Shown: positions 20,993 to 30,225, numbered from the stretch's first letter. The stretch: DNA of 64,000 nucleotides from Phycisphaerales bacterium (GCA_020845755.1 JADLFE010000007.1:246140-310139), one strand, 5' to 3'. Notes: generated from the sequence alone by a model not told the origin. Program-made: numbers and translations.

Positions 20993-23109
20993 TCCACCAA
21001 TCCATGCAGAATCGACTCACCCGCGTTGCGACCGCGGCCACGCTCACGGTCTGCGCATTCCTCGTCGCGCCGGCCCTCGCCCAATCCGCCCAGCCCGCGG
21101 CGCAAGACGCCCCCGCCCTCCGCGCGCAGATGCGCCAACTCATCGCCAGCGCCCGCGACCAGGTCTTCCCCGCGCTCGTCAACATCAGCGTCGTCACCGT
21201 CGACTACTGGCAGGGCAAGGAAACCAAGGGCCGCTCCACCGGCAGCGGCACCATCATCTCCCGGGACGGCTACGTTCTCACCAACGCCCACGTCACCGAC
21301 AGCGGCAAGAAGTTCACCTGCACCCTCTCCGACAAGTCCGAAATCCCCGCCTCACTCGTCGGCGAAGACCCCCTGACCGACCTCGCCGTGCTCAAACTCG
21401 ACCTCAAGTTCTTCAAGGGCACGCTCTCCTTCGCAACGCTCGGCGACTCCGACACCCTCAACGTCGGCGACAGCGTCATGGCCATGGGCTCACCCTTCAG
21501 CCTCTCTCGCTCCGTCACCCTCGGCATCGTCAGCAACACCGAACGCGTCTTCGCCGCAAGCGACGACGAGTTCGAGGGAATGTCCCTCGATCTCGACCAA
21601 CGCACCGGCCTCTTCGCCCGCTGGATCCAGCACGACGCCGCCATCAACCCCGGAAACTCAGGCGGACCGCTCGTTTCGATGGACGGCCAGGTCGTCGGCG
21701 TCAACACCCGCGGCGGCTCCAACATGTCCTTCGCCGTCCCCTCAAACATCGCCCGCGAAGTCTCCAAGTCCCTCATCGCCAACTCCGAAGTGCCGCGCAG
21801 TTGGCTCGGCCTCAACTTCCGCCAGATCCAGCGCACCGGCTTTGACAAGGGCGTTCTCGTCACCTCCGTCGATCAGGAAGGCCCCGCCTACAAGGCCGGC
21901 CTCCGCGCCGGCGACCTTCTCCTCTCCATCAACAACGAGCCCCTCACCGTCCGCTTCGTCGAAGAAGTTCCGCCGCTCCTGAAGCGCCTCGCCGATCTTC
22001 CCGTCGGCAAGCCCGCCGAACTCCTCTACCAGCGCGATGGCAAGGAGTCCAAACTCTCCGTCGTCCCCGAAAAACTCCTCAAGGACCGCGGCGATCGCAC
22101 CGCCCTCCGCTCCTGGGGACTCTCCGTCCAGGACATCACCCCCGTCATGGCCCGCAACCGCCGCCTCAAAGACACCAGCGGCGTCCTCGTCGTCGGCATC
22201 CGCGCAGGCGCAGGGGCCGCCACCGCCGAACCCGCCCTCAGCGGCGGCGACATCATCCGCAAGATCGACGGCAAGGACATCGCCGACATGACCGCCATCG
22301 TCGCCGCCTACGAGTCCATCATGTCGCAGGAAAAACTCCCCGACTACATGCTCGTGGAGTTCGATCGCGACGGCAAGCAGATGGCCACCCTCGTCAAGCC
22401 CAAGGCCGACAAGCCCGAAGACCCGCCCCGCGAAGTGCCAAAGGCCTGGCTCGGCGTCGCCACTCAGGTCGTCCTCAAAGACCTCGCCAAGCGCCTGAAC
22501 ATCCCCGAATCCACCGGCTTCCGCATCACCCGCGTCTACCCCGGCACCAAGGCCGCCGCCGCCGATCTCCGCGTCGGCGACATCATCGTCTCCGTCAACA
22601 ACGAGAAGATCGCCCCCAAGGGCAACCAGGACTCCAAGACCCTCGAACGCAAGATCCGCTCCCTCGCCATCGATCAGGAAGCCACGCTCACCGTGCTCCG
22701 CGACGCCAAGCCCGTCGACGTCAAAGTCGCACTCGAACGCACACGCCTGGGCCCCGATGAAGCACGCCGCGATCAGAACCGCGATTTCGAGATGACCGTC
22801 CGCGAACTCACCTTCTTCGATCGCGACGACAACAAGTGGGATGAATCCGTCTCCGGCGTCCTGGTCGAGCAAGTCGAAGAAGCCGGCTGGGCCGGACTGG
22901 GCGGGCTCGGTTCCGGCGACCTCATCCAGAAGATCGGCGAACACGTCATCACCGACCTCGCGTCCTACCGCGCCGCCATGGACAACATCGCCAAGACCCA
23001 GCCCGAACGCATCTCCTTCGTCGTCCTCCGCGGCATCCGCACCCAGTACAAGTTCGTCGAGCCCGAGTGGAAACCCTCCGCCGACACAAAGGAACCCGCG
23101 AAGAAATAA
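20989..23109 (+). CDS. Exported HtrA/DegP-like serine protease with several PDZ domains
   Basis: 706 residues from the GTG at 20989, which overlaps the previous stop and has GGGAG 9 nt upstream; ATG at 21004 is an alternative. A signal peptide ends near APALAQSAQ. The trypsin-like domain has the triad His101 (VLTNAHVTD), Asp131 (LTDLAVLKL) and Ser224 (NPGNSGGPL). At least three PDZ domains follow, around residues 260-350, 365-470 and 480-590, plus a probable fourth near the end (GLGSGDLIQKIGEH). Two PDZ domains are standard for DegP, so this is an extended version. It should act in protein quality control outside the cytoplasmic membrane. The following gene is a related protein lacking the triad. 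Confidence 0.92.
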   Translation: MIHQSMQNRLTRVATAATLTVCAFLVAPALAQSAQPAAQDAPALRAQMRQLIASARDQVFPALVNISVVTVDYWQGKETKGRSTGSGTIISRDGYVLTNAHVTDSGKKFTCTLSDKSEIPASLVGEDPLTDLAVLKLDLKFFKGTLSFATLGDSDTLNVGDSVMAMGSPFSLSRSVTLGIVSNTERVFAASDDEFEGMSLDLDQRTGLFARWIQHDAAINPGNSGGPLVSMDGQVVGVNTRGGSNMSFAVPSNIAREVSKSLIANSEVPRSWLGLNFRQIQRTGFDKGVLVTSVDQEGPAYKAGLRAGDLLLSINNEPLTVRFVEEVPPLLKRLADLPVGKPAELLYQRDGKESKLSVVPEKLLKDRGDRTALRSWGLSVQDITPVMARNRRLKDTSGVLVVGIRAGAGAATAEPALSGGDIIRKIDGKDIADMTAIVAAYESIMSQEKLPDYMLVEFDRDGKQMATLVKPKADKPEDPPREVPKAWLGVATQVVLKDLAKRLNIPESTGFRITRVYPGTKAAAADLRVGDIIVSVNNEKIAPKGNQDSKTLERKIRSLAIDQEATLTVLRDAKPVDVKVALERTRLGPDEARRDQNRDFEMTVRELTFFDRDDNKWDESVSGVLVEQVEEAGWAGLGGLGSGDLIQKIGEHVITDLASYRAAMDNIAKTQPERISFVVLRGIRTQYKFVEPEWKPSADTKEPAKK

Positions 23110-23208
23110 CCCACGTCACCGTTCCGCGTCTTCCCTGTCTTGCTGTCTTGATCTCCCCTAGTGCCAAGTGCCTAGTGCCCCGTGCCATTTCCCTCCCCGG
23201 AGCCCCTC
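23110..23208 (+). repeat. Tandem 7-8 bp units in the leader of the HtrA-like gene
   Basis: CTGTCTTG is repeated twice at 23135-23150. Four heptamers ending GTGCC (TAGTGCC, AAGTGCC, TAGTGCC, CCGTGCC) fill 23159-23186. The array ends 22 bp before the next start codon. Confidence 0.6.
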
Positions 23209-24081
23209 ATGCACCCCCGCCTCACGCACATCCTCGCCGCCTCCGCCGCTCTCTTCCTCGCCGCGCCCGCCGCGCTCGCGCAGGACAGCAAGCCCTCGGC
23301 CATCGCCGCCACCGCCGAGACCCACGCCAAGGCCGTCGTTTCCATCAAGATGTCCCTCAAGTACGAGGGCTCCTTCGGTGAACACGAACAGGAACGCGAA
23401 GTCACCGGCGTCATCATCGATCCCGCCGGCCTCATCCTCTGCTCAAACTCCCAGTCCGGAGGCGTTCCTCCCTCCATGCAGGACCGCATGTCCGGAGTCA
23501 CCGTCACCCCGCGCGATATCAAGGTCACCGTCGAAAACAACGAAGACGCACTCGACGCCAAACTCATCGCCCGCGACAGCGAACTCGACCTCGCATGGAT
23601 CAAGGTCTCTGACCTCAAGGGCATGACCCTCTCGTCCATCGACCTCACGTCAGCCGTCACCCCTGCCCTCGCCGAGGACATGTTCAGCGTCGGCCGCCTC
23701 AGCAAGTTCTTCGATCATGCCCCCATGCTCACCTTCTGCCGCGTCGCGGCCGTCGTCAAGAAGCCCCGGCCGCTCATCATCCCCAACGACATGAACGACC
23801 TGGGCATCCCCGTCTTCACCAACTCCGGCAAACTCGTCGGCATCACCATCGTTCAGATCCCCGAAGCCGACGAAGATAACGACGAAGACATGCGGTCCCA
23901 ACTCCGCGGCCTGGGCGCCTCCATGGTCATCCTCCCCGCCGCCGACGTCGCCATTGCCACCAAACACGCCCTCGACATCGCCGCCAACCCTGACGCCCAA
24001 CCGGAAGCCAAGTCGCAAAGCACGCCCGCCGAAAAGGCCACCGACAAGCCCGACGACAAGGAACTGCCAAAGAAGCCGTAG
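23209..24081 (+). CDS. Exported HtrA-like pseudoprotease
   Basis: 290 residues from the ATG at 23209 (MHPRLTHIL), with CGGAG upstream; a signal peptide ends at AALAQD. The body follows the trypsin-like fold of the preceding HtrA: VTGVIIDPAGLILCSNSQSG matches the strand carrying the catalytic His, but the His is replaced. DSELDLAWIKV keeps the Asp position. The GNSGGP loop is replaced by NDLGIPVFTNSGKLVGI, so the nucleophile Ser is gone. No PDZ domain follows. It is therefore probably a non-proteolytic partner, chaperone or regulator of HtrA. The C-terminal 35 residues are charged and disordered. A strong terminator follows the gene. Confidence 0.8.
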   Translation: MHPRLTHILAASAALFLAAPAALAQDSKPSAIAATAETHAKAVVSIKMSLKYEGSFGEHEQEREVTGVIIDPAGLILCSNSQSGGVPPSMQDRMSGVTVTPRDIKVTVENNEDALDAKLIARDSELDLAWIKVSDLKGMTLSSIDLTSAVTPALAEDMFSVGRLSKFFDHAPMLTFCRVAAVVKKPRPLIIPNDMNDLGIPVFTNSGKLVGITIVQIPEADEDNDEDMRSQLRGLGASMVILPAADVAIATKHALDIAANPDAQPEAKSQSTPAEKATDKPDDKELPKKP

Positions 24082-24120
24082 CACGCTCGGAGCCGATGCC
24101 TCGTTCGGATGACTCTCACT

Positions 24121-24151
24121 ACGGACCCGCCTTCGGGTCCGTGATTGTTTC
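24121..24151 (+). terminator. Rho-independent terminator
   Basis: ACGGACCCG, loop CCTT, CGGGTCCGT form a perfect 9-bp stem at 24121-24142, followed by GATTGTTTC. It ends the saccharopine dehydrogenase/HtrA/pseudoprotease transcript. Confidence 0.75.
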
Positions 24152-24367
24152 TCGTGCCCTCGACCAAATCGCGCAGCCGTCGCCTGCGGAACGGCATCGC
24201 CGCACGCAATGCCCGCCGTGCCGTGAAGGAGCGACCCCCCACCCATCGCGGCCTGCCCGCCGGAGTGTGGCCGTCGATAGGTTCTGGTTGTCATGACCCT
24301 TCCATACTCCGGACTGTCCGCGCGCATACCCTTCCGGGCGTCATTCCGCGTTCCCCGGGAGTCTTGC

Positions 24368-24901
24368 ATGGTTTTGTCTCTTGCAGCCGCCGGCTGGCTG
24401 ATCGGCATCCTCACCGTTCTGTTCATGGTCGTCTGCGTCGTACTGATCCTGACGGTCCTCATCCAGAGGCCTCAGGGCGGTGGCTTGGCGGGCGCGTTCG
24501 GGTCGGGCGCGGGCTCGGGCCAGACGGCGTTCGGCACCAAGACCGGTGACGCCCTCACCATCTTCACCATCATCGTTTTCGTGCTGTTCATCGGGGCGGC
24601 AATCGGGCTGAACTATGCCGCCCGCCCGGAGGAAGCCGCCAAAGCCACTCCCACCTCCAGTGACTCCGCGCCCGCGGACAGCAAGCCCGCGGAGCCCAAG
24701 CCAGCGGACGCGCCTGCGGACGTGAAACCGGCCGACAGCGGCAGCACCCCCGCCACGACTCCTGCGACCACGCCGGAGTCGAAGCCGGAGGCCCAGCCCG
24801 CGGACAAGCCGGTTGAGCCGCCCGCAGTTCCGCCCGCGGACAACAAGCCCGCGGAACCCACACCGGCTGAGAAGCCCTCCGACCCGCCCAAGCACTCCTA
24901 A
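24368..24901 (+). CDS. secG: SecG preprotein translocase subunit with a long disordered tail
   Basis: 177 residues from the ATG at 24368, with GGGAG upstream. Two membrane helices ([20 protein letters not shown] and [17 protein letters not shown]) flank the SecG signature loop [15 protein letters not shown] and [12 protein letters not shown]. SecG assists SecYEG translocation. After residue ~85 the protein has a ~90-residue Pro/Ala/Lys/Glu tail with repeated P-A-[DE]-x-K-P units, more than doubling the normal ~75-110 length. It should lie in the cytoplasm or periplasm depending on topology. yicC follows 15 bp downstream of the stop codon, so the two are probably co-transcribed. Confidence 0.92.
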   Translation: MVLSLAAAGWLIGILTVLFMVVCVVLILTVLIQRPQGGGLAGAFGSGAGSGQTAFGTKTGDALTIFTIIVFVLFIGAAIGLNYAARPEEAAKATPTSSDSAPADSKPAEPKPADAPADVKPADSGSTPATTPATTPESKPEAQPADKPVEPPAVPPADNKPAEPTPAEKPSDPPKHS

Positions 24902-24916
24902 ACAACGGAGACCGCG

Positions 24917-25807
24917 ATGATCCGCAGCATGACGGGCTACGGCGAAGCGTCGGCCCAATTCGACGGCGTTCACTACTTCGTCGAACTCCGCTCGCTCAAT
25001 AACAAGTACTTCAAGGCCACGATCCGCCTGCCCGAATCGCTCCAAGGTCTCGAAGCAGAATTGGAATCCACGCTCCGTCAGCGACTCACCCGCGGCTCGA
25101 TCACGCTCACCGGCTCGTGCACGGATTCGTCGTCCTCGGCCGCGTATTCGATCAACGACGCCGCGCTCCAGTCCTACATGGCCCAACTCAAGAAACTCCC
25201 CGACTTTGCCACCGGCGGCATGAAGGTCGATGTCGCTGCGCTCCTTTCGCTCCCCGGCGTGCTCCAGCCGCCAGGCGATGAGGAGAACCGACTCTCTCGC
25301 GCGCGCGCGGCCTTCTCAAGACTTCTGACCGAGGCGACCAAATCGCTCGTCGATATGCGCGAGCGAGAAGGTCGCATGCTCGTTGACGACCTGCGTCAGC
25401 AGGGCGAGTTGATCGCCGATCGCCTGAAGCAGATCGCGCACCGGGCCCCGGCCGTGATCGCTGAATACGAGCAGCGCCTGCGACTGCGGATCGAGGCGAT
25501 GCTGAAGGAAGCCCAGGTCAAGGTCGATGCGGTGGACCTGATCCGCGAGATCGCGGTCTACGCAGAGCGCACGGACATCGCCGAGGAGATATCCCGCCTG
25601 GGCGGGCATCTGGACCAATTCGCCGACCTGCTCAAGCCCGACTCGGACAAGCCGGTCGGGCGGACCCTTGATTTTCTGGCCCAGGAGATGCTCCGCGAGG
25701 CCAACACGATCGCCAGCAAGTCTCCCGACGCGGGGATTTCGAAGTTGATTGTGGAGGTCAAAGGGGCCATTGACCGGATCAAAGAACAGGCCGCCAACGT
25801 CGAATAA
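24917..25807 (+). CDS. yicC: YicC-family endoribonuclease
   Basis: 296 residues starting IRSMTGYGEAS, the typical YicC opening, with CGGAG upstream. The N-terminal domain has VELRSLNNKYFKATIRLP. The C-terminal domain has RIEAMLKEAQVKVDAVDLIREIAVYAER and DIAEEISRLGGHLDQF, and ends with FLAQEMLREANTIASKS. These are the standard conserved blocks, at family length (~290). In E. coli YicC is an endoribonuclease involved in small-RNA turnover. It follows secG by 15 bp; in other planctomycetes and Firmicutes yicC is often next to gmk, which is not here. Confidence 0.95.
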   Translation: MIRSMTGYGEASAQFDGVHYFVELRSLNNKYFKATIRLPESLQGLEAELESTLRQRLTRGSITLTGSCTDSSSSAAYSINDAALQSYMAQLKKLPDFATGGMKVDVAALLSLPGVLQPPGDEENRLSRARAAFSRLLTEATKSLVDMREREGRMLVDDLRQQGELIADRLKQIAHRAPAVIAEYEQRLRLRIEAMLKEAQVKVDAVDLIREIAVYAERTDIAEEISRLGGHLDQFADLLKPDSDKPVGRTLDFLAQEMLREANTIASKSPDAGISKLIVEVKGAIDRIKEQAANVE

Positions 25808-25867
25808 CCTCTGGCGTTCCCGCCGGGTTGAATGGTACACTTTGGAGTCAACGCCGGAGGCCTTCCC

Positions 25868-27103
25868 GTGCCCGACGCTCATTGTCTGCGTTCTGCTTGC
25901 GTCATGCTCGCGCTGATGTCGTGGGTTGCGAACACGCAGGCGCAGGACGCGGCGCCCAAGGCCGCGCCCGATCCGCAGCCTCCGGTCAATACGAGCCCGG
26001 CCGATCCGCCCGCACCTGGCGAAGCGCCCGCGCCACCGACGACGCCGACGTCATCGACCCTCGATGGAGCGTCGTTGGAATCGCTCATCAGCAAACTCGA
26101 CGACGCATCCCTGGCGGTGCGTGAGAGCGCCATGAGCGATATACGCAATCTCCAGGGGCTAACCATCGGCGCGATCGAGCAGTGCCTGCGGAAGGAGACC
26201 TTGTCGGCGGAACAGCGTGCAAGGCTCTCGCGGGTTGGTCAGTCGCTCTTCATGAACGAGCCACGCGCCGCGATGGGGGTTCGATTCGCGGGCATGGGCG
26301 AGGATGACGAAGGGCAGGTTCAGATCAGCGAGCCGACGCAGGGTTGGGATTCGGCGCGCGTGCTGCGTCCGTGGGACGTGATCCGATCGATCGGCGGATT
26401 GCGTGTGCGCTCGCAGTCACAGGCCAAGGCCGCCATCGTGTCCTATGACCCGGGCCAGACGGTCGAACTTGACATCATCCGCAATGGACAGCCGGGCACG
26501 GTGCGCGTGCGACTGGGCAACTACTTTGATCTCAACAACGGGATCGGTCTGCAGGCGTCGGTACTAGAGGCGGCGTGGAGCGTGCGTTCGGCGCGCATGA
26601 GTTCGGTGGCGTCGACGCCGCTGGTGCTCGACGTCGACGATGCGGACTGGAAGGGCGAGAGCGGGCCAGGAGCGGCGGAGAACGGCGAGCGTTGGATGAA
26701 CCATCCGATCACCAGCGAGCCGCTCCGCACGCAGATGCGAGAAATCCCGGTCGCGAATCTCGCTGCGACGGGCGCCGTCAGAGCCAGCGGCGAGCGCACC
26801 ACGAATAACTTTGCAGACTCGGATGTCTCGCTGCGCACCCAGCGGCCGGCCGGGATGGTCGCGAATCGACGCAACGCCGGACGCGTGCCGCGCGAGGTCG
26901 CGAAGATGATCGTGGACTCGAACCGGCGTCAGAAGGCGTTCCTCGAAGAGCAGATCGCGATGTTCCGACGCCTGGCCGCCGATCCCACCACCGATCCCGC
27001 GCGGGTCGAAGTTTTTCGGCGCCAGGCGGAGCAATTGCAGATGGTGATGACGCGCCTGGAGGCCGACACCAACGAACTGCTGCCCGATACCGGCGATCGG
27101 TAG
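25868..27103 (+). CDS. Exported PDZ-domain protein of unknown function
   Basis: 411 residues from the GTG at 25868, preceded by GGAGG; the frame is open from an ATG at 25832. A signal peptide ends near NTQAQDAA, followed by a Pro/Ala-rich linker. Residues ~65-130 form a helical region (SLESLISKLDDASLAVRESA) resembling a HEAT-like pair. A PDZ domain follows: GVRFAGMGEDDEGQVQI, then LRPWDVIRSIGGLRVRSQSQ and VELDIIRNGQPGTVRVRLG. The C-terminus has a long helix (RRQAEQLQMVMTRLEADTN). There is no protease domain. It may be a scaffold for periplasmic proteolysis, but this is inference. A TACACT hexamer at 25836-25841 could be the -10. Confidence 0.75.
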   Translation: MPDAHCLRSACVMLALMSWVANTQAQDAAPKAAPDPQPPVNTSPADPPAPGEAPAPPTTPTSSTLDGASLESLISKLDDASLAVRESAMSDIRNLQGLTIGAIEQCLRKETLSAEQRARLSRVGQSLFMNEPRAAMGVRFAGMGEDDEGQVQISEPTQGWDSARVLRPWDVIRSIGGLRVRSQSQAKAAIVSYDPGQTVELDIIRNGQPGTVRVRLGNYFDLNNGIGLQASVLEAAWSVRSARMSSVASTPLVLDVDDADWKGESGPGAAENGERWMNHPITSEPLRTQMREIPVANLAATGAVRASGERTTNNFADSDVSLRTQRPAGMVANRRNAGRVPREVAKMIVDSNRRQKAFLEEQIAMFRRLAADPTTDPARVEVFRRQAEQLQMVMTRLEADTNELLPDTGDR

Positions 27104-27183
27104 CGCAATCCACACGACCACCCTTCACGCCACGCACACACGACGCCACGAACGTGCCGCTCCCTCCGCGGCAACATCGCCCG

Positions 27184-27678
27184 TCACTCAAGCACGAGCG
27201 TCACCGTCTCGCGCGCTACGGTCCTAGCCGTCTCGGGTGTCATGCAACGCGACACGACCTCGAAACCGTTCTTCCCCAGCACGCGGATCGACGGCAGATT
27301 GTGTCCACCCGCCGTCGCATAGAGCGGCCGGCGTGCGAACTCCCCGAGCATCAGGCCCACCGCGCGCGTCGCGATGCCGCGCCCCCAATGCTCCCGCGCG
27401 ATCCAATAGCCGATCGAATCGCCCCCTTCGTGCGGCGAGATATTGACCGCGCCCACGACCACGCCGTCCGCCAGAATCACACGCGGCATCACCCCGGTCT
27501 TCGTCCCGTCAGCGTCTGCAAGAATCTCGTCCCACCGGGCACGGAACGTCACCCAGTCACGCGGCTTGGTGCCGGCGAGTTCGTTCGAGGCCTCATCAAT
27601 CTCGAAGGAATGGAGCAGCCGCACGTCGTCCGCGGTCGTACGCCGAAGCCTGATGTCTGTTGGCGAGGTGCGAGACAT
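27184..27678 (-). CDS. GNAT-family N-acetyltransferase
   Basis: 164 residues. RLRRTTADDVRLLHSFEID begins the fold. GAVNISPHEGGDSIGYWIAREHWGRGIATRAVGLM holds the acetyl-CoA-binding motif A (R-G-I-A-T), and NLPSIRVLGKNGFEVVS is the motif-B helix seen in RimJ/RimL-type enzymes. It should acetylate an amino group on a protein, antibiotic or small molecule; the substrate is unknown. TATGAT ends 6 nt before the ATG on the minus strand, so it is probably leaderless. It converges with the PDZ gene; nothing is seen in the 80 bp between them. Confidence 0.85.
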   Translation of the reverse strand: MSRTSPTDIRLRRTTADDVRLLHSFEIDEASNELAGTKPRDWVTFRARWDEILADADGTKTGVMPRVILADGVVVGAVNISPHEGGDSIGYWIAREHWGRGIATRAVGLMLGEFARRPLYATAGGHNLPSIRVLGKNGFEVVSRCMTPETARTVARETVTLVLE

Positions 27679-27684
27679 GCACGA

Positions 27685-27690
27685 ATCATA
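27685..27690 (-). promoter_or_regulatory. -10-like hexamer of a probable leaderless GNAT promoter
   Basis: On the minus strand TATGAT, one mismatch from TATAAT, is followed by 6 nt and the ATG. There is no Shine-Dalgarno. Confidence 0.5.
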
Positions 27691-27750
27691 GTGATGCGCC
27701 CGTTCGTCGCGGTATATCCTGACGCGTGCCGCCGCACACCACCCCGCCGT

Positions 27751-29055
27751 TCACGCCGTCGTGCGTTTCGCCGCGCTGGCGGCCGAACCCATCGTGCGGC
27801 GCAGCGAGATGAACCCCATCGCCCCAAGCACGCACAGCAGCGTGGACAGCGACAGCACGGCAGTCGCGCCGACCCGCTCGCTCAGGCCCATCCGCCGCGC
27901 CTGCTCATACAGGAACACGGCGAGCAATGGGCCGATCAGCCCGCGTACGCCGTTGAGCGTCACGTGCGTCGCCATGTACTGCGACGTCTGCGACGGGGGG
28001 GCGAAGTCCACGTGCCCGAGGTTCCAGGCCAGCGTGCCCCCGCCGAACCCGATGCCGTGCACAACCGCCGCCGCAAAGAGCATCTCGATGCGATGCAGCC
28101 CCACGCCGCTCGCGAAGAGCGCCGTCGAGAGCGCGAACACCCACGAGTGGATCGAGCGGAACTTCACGACATGCGCGCGATCCAGCAGACGCGTCCACAG
28201 CGGGATCGCCATGGGCATCAGGATGTACGGGATCGTCGTCGTGATCAGGATGCTCTGCGTGTACGTCGCCCCGAACTGGTCCTTGAGCGCGATGACCATC
28301 ATGGGCATGAGCATCAGGTTCCCGAGCCCGAGCGTGAACATGCACCCCATGAACAGCGCAAAGTACCGGTCCTTCCTCAGCACGCGCCACACGATCGCCG
28401 GGCCCTGCCATGGCCTGCCGACCGGCGGCCCGTCGATCTCCGACTGCAACAGCGCCCGCTGCCGACGCACCCGCAAACGCCGCGTCACCAGCACCGCGAT
28501 CACGCCCACCGCCGCGCACGCCGGCGCAACGGCCAGGTAGTTCATCGGGGATTGATCCAGGAGCAGCCCGATCCCCATGCCCGCCACCGCGACCGTCAGC
28601 GTCTGCACCGTCGAAAACCGCCCCACGGCCCACGCACGGTGCTCGCGCGGATAGTTCGCACGCCACAGCGTCGGGCGGATCGTGATGATCCCTGACCAGC
28701 ACACCCGCGCGAGCAACATGACCAGCGCCGTGATCGCCAGCCCCAGCGGCGAGACCGGCGCCAGCGCCAACGCCGCCACCGACAGCACCACCGCGAGTTG
28801 CAGCGAGTTGACCACGGGCACCTTCGGCCGCGCGTGCGCCGCCGAGAGCCAGATGAAACTCAGGATGTTCGCGAACTCAGGCGCCGAGCCGATCATCGCG
28901 ACGACGAAGTTGAGCGGGCGCTCGGGCGTGACACCCGCGAATGTGTTCTTGGCATACGCCGATGCGATCCCGCCCTCGACCGCCGCGAGCGTCACGGCAA
29001 AGAAGAATGTCGTCGACAACTCGTTCCGAAACGCGACGCGGGCGCTCGGGGGCAT
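27751..29055 (-). CDS. Major facilitator superfamily transporter
   Basis: 434 residues from the ATG at 29055 (MPPSARVAFRNELS). The frame is open much further upstream, but that part reads antisense to the divergent methyltransferase and lacks membrane character. About 11-12 membrane helices are visible. The loop after helix 2 or 3 is replaced by WLSAAHARPKVPVVNSLQ, a D/G-x-x-x-[RK]-like MFS motif variant. TFFFAVTLAAVEGGIASAYA is the first helix. A hydrophilic loop between the halves contains RRLRVRRQRALLQ. No substrate can be assigned. The start is 108 bp from the divergent methyltransferase gene. Confidence 0.8.
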   Translation of the reverse strand: MPPSARVAFRNELSTTFFFAVTLAAVEGGIASAYAKNTFAGVTPERPLNFVVAMIGSAPEFANILSFIWLSAAHARPKVPVVNSLQLAVVLSVAALALAPVSPLGLAITALVMLLARVCWSGIITIRPTLWRANYPREHRAWAVGRFSTVQTLTVAVAGMGIGLLLDQSPMNYLAVAPACAAVGVIAVLVTRRLRVRRQRALLQSEIDGPPVGRPWQGPAIVWRVLRKDRYFALFMGCMFTLGLGNLMLMPMMVIALKDQFGATYTQSILITTTIPYILMPMAIPLWTRLLDRAHVVKFRSIHSWVFALSTALFASGVGLHRIEMLFAAAVVHGIGFGGGTLAWNLGHVDFAPPSQTSQYMATHVTLNGVRGLIGPLLAVFLYEQARRMGLSERVGATAVLSLSTLLCVLGAMGFISLRRTMGSAASAAKRTTA

Positions 29056-29148
29056 GCCGCCGCCAAGCAGCCCTCGTGGTCGTTCGTTGTCGGCGCTTCC
29101 TTGCACGCACAAGAGTTGAGGGGGCGGACGCTCCAAGCAAGCCCGCGC

Positions 29149-29154
29149 TATCCT
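29149..29154 (+). promoter_or_regulatory. -10-like hexamer before the methyltransferase gene
   Basis: TATCCT ends 9 nt before the ATG at 29164, giving a leader of 0-2 nt. No Shine-Dalgarno is present. Confidence 0.4.
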
Positions 29155-29163
29155 ACTGGACGC

Positions 29164-30018
29164 ATGAGCCATTCCCACGCACCCGAATACGTCCTGGGCA
29201 CCGACGCGATCGAAGCCAAGCGCCTCGGCCTGCAGCACCGCATCTGGTCCGCCGCCGCTCACCACCTCTGGGAACTCGCCGGCGTGCGACCGGGCATGAC
29301 CGTGATGGACCTGGGCTGTGGCCCGGGGCACGCCACCTTCGACCTGGCCACCATCGTCGGCGGCGCCTCGCCCGAACGCACGGCCCAGGGACGCGTCATC
29401 GCGCTCGATGAATCGGCGTCGTTCCTTCACCAACTCAATGAAACCGCCGTCGCACGCCGCCTCACCAACATCGAGCGCGTGCTCGGCGACGTCCAGAACC
29501 TCGGAGGAGCGTTCCCCGGCGCAACCGCGTTCGCCGATGTGGCGTACCTCCGCTGGGTGCTCTGCTTCGTCCCGCGCCCCATGGACGTCGTCGCGGGCCT
29601 CGCCAAGGTGATCAAGCCCGGCGGCAAGGTCGCCATCCAGGACTACTTCAACTACGAATCGATGACCCTCGCGCCGCGCCACGCCGACTTCTCCCGCGTT
29701 ATCGCGGCCGTCGCCCGCAGTTGGCGCTCCGGCGGCGGCGATCCCGACATCGTCTCGCTCCTGCCCGGCATGCTCCGCCAGCACGGCTTCCGCGTCGATC
29801 ACCTCGCCGTCAACCAGCGCATCGCTCGTCCGGGCTCGATGGCCTGGGCCTGGCCCGATTCGTTCTGGGCGAGTTTCGTGCCGCGCCTGGTCGACAAGGG
29901 CTTCATCACCGCGCAAGACGCCGGCGCGTTCTTCGCAGTCTGGGCCCGCGCCACCAACGACCCCGATTGCTACATGCACCTCCCGCCGCTCTATGACGTC
30001 GTCGCGACGAAGATATAG
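29164..30018 (+). CDS. Class I SAM-dependent methyltransferase
   Basis: 284 residues from the ATG at 29164; the frame is open upstream but the earlier part is antisense to the MFS gene. The SAM-binding motif I is VMDLGCGPGHATFDLA, motif II the acidic end ALDES, and motif IV-V the region FADVAYLRWVLCFVPRPM. The loop before helix 5, IKPGGKVAIQDYFNYES, is typical of UbiE/COQ5-like small-molecule methyltransferases. The substrate is unknown. It is divergent from the MFS transporter, which might export a product, but that is only a guess from position. Confidence 0.85.
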   Translation: MSHSHAPEYVLGTDAIEAKRLGLQHRIWSAAAHHLWELAGVRPGMTVMDLGCGPGHATFDLATIVGGASPERTAQGRVIALDESASFLHQLNETAVARRLTNIERVLGDVQNLGGAFPGATAFADVAYLRWVLCFVPRPMDVVAGLAKVIKPGGKVAIQDYFNYESMTLAPRHADFSRVIAAVARSWRSGGGDPDIVSLLPGMLRQHGFRVDHLAVNQRIARPGSMAWAWPDSFWASFVPRLVDKGFITAQDAGAFFAVWARATNDPDCYMHLPPLYDVVATKI

Positions 30019-30132
30019 CAGCCGGATAGCCAGACCAGGTGCACATGGCCCGATCGCCGAAGCGCCAGATGTACGAATAGATAATCTTCCGCCAACACCC
30101 TTGACAGTGCGCGGCACCGATGCGCAGTGCTT

Positions 30133-30148
30133 CACTTCGCCACTTCGC
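30133..30148 (+). repeat. Tandem octamer CACTTCGC x2
   Basis: Two perfect CACTTCGC copies followed by CACATTTT, in the leader of the first duplicated exported gene. Its 14-mer CACTTCGCCACTTC also occurs in the gap before 19826. Confidence 0.6.
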
Positions 30149-30197
30149 CACATTTTGATTTTCCCCGTGACTCCGCGCGGCCCGCGTCGCTCTTCCT

Positions 30198-30225
30198 CTG
30201 CCGCAACACCGCGGCACGCAACCAC
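30198..30225 (+). repeat. 28-bp conserved leader element, copy 1
   Basis: This 28-bp segment, starting CTGCCGCAACACCGCGG, is identical at 31229-31256. Both copies lie 31 bp before the start codon of a paralogous exported gene. It is probably part of the duplicated transcription unit. Confidence 0.8.
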
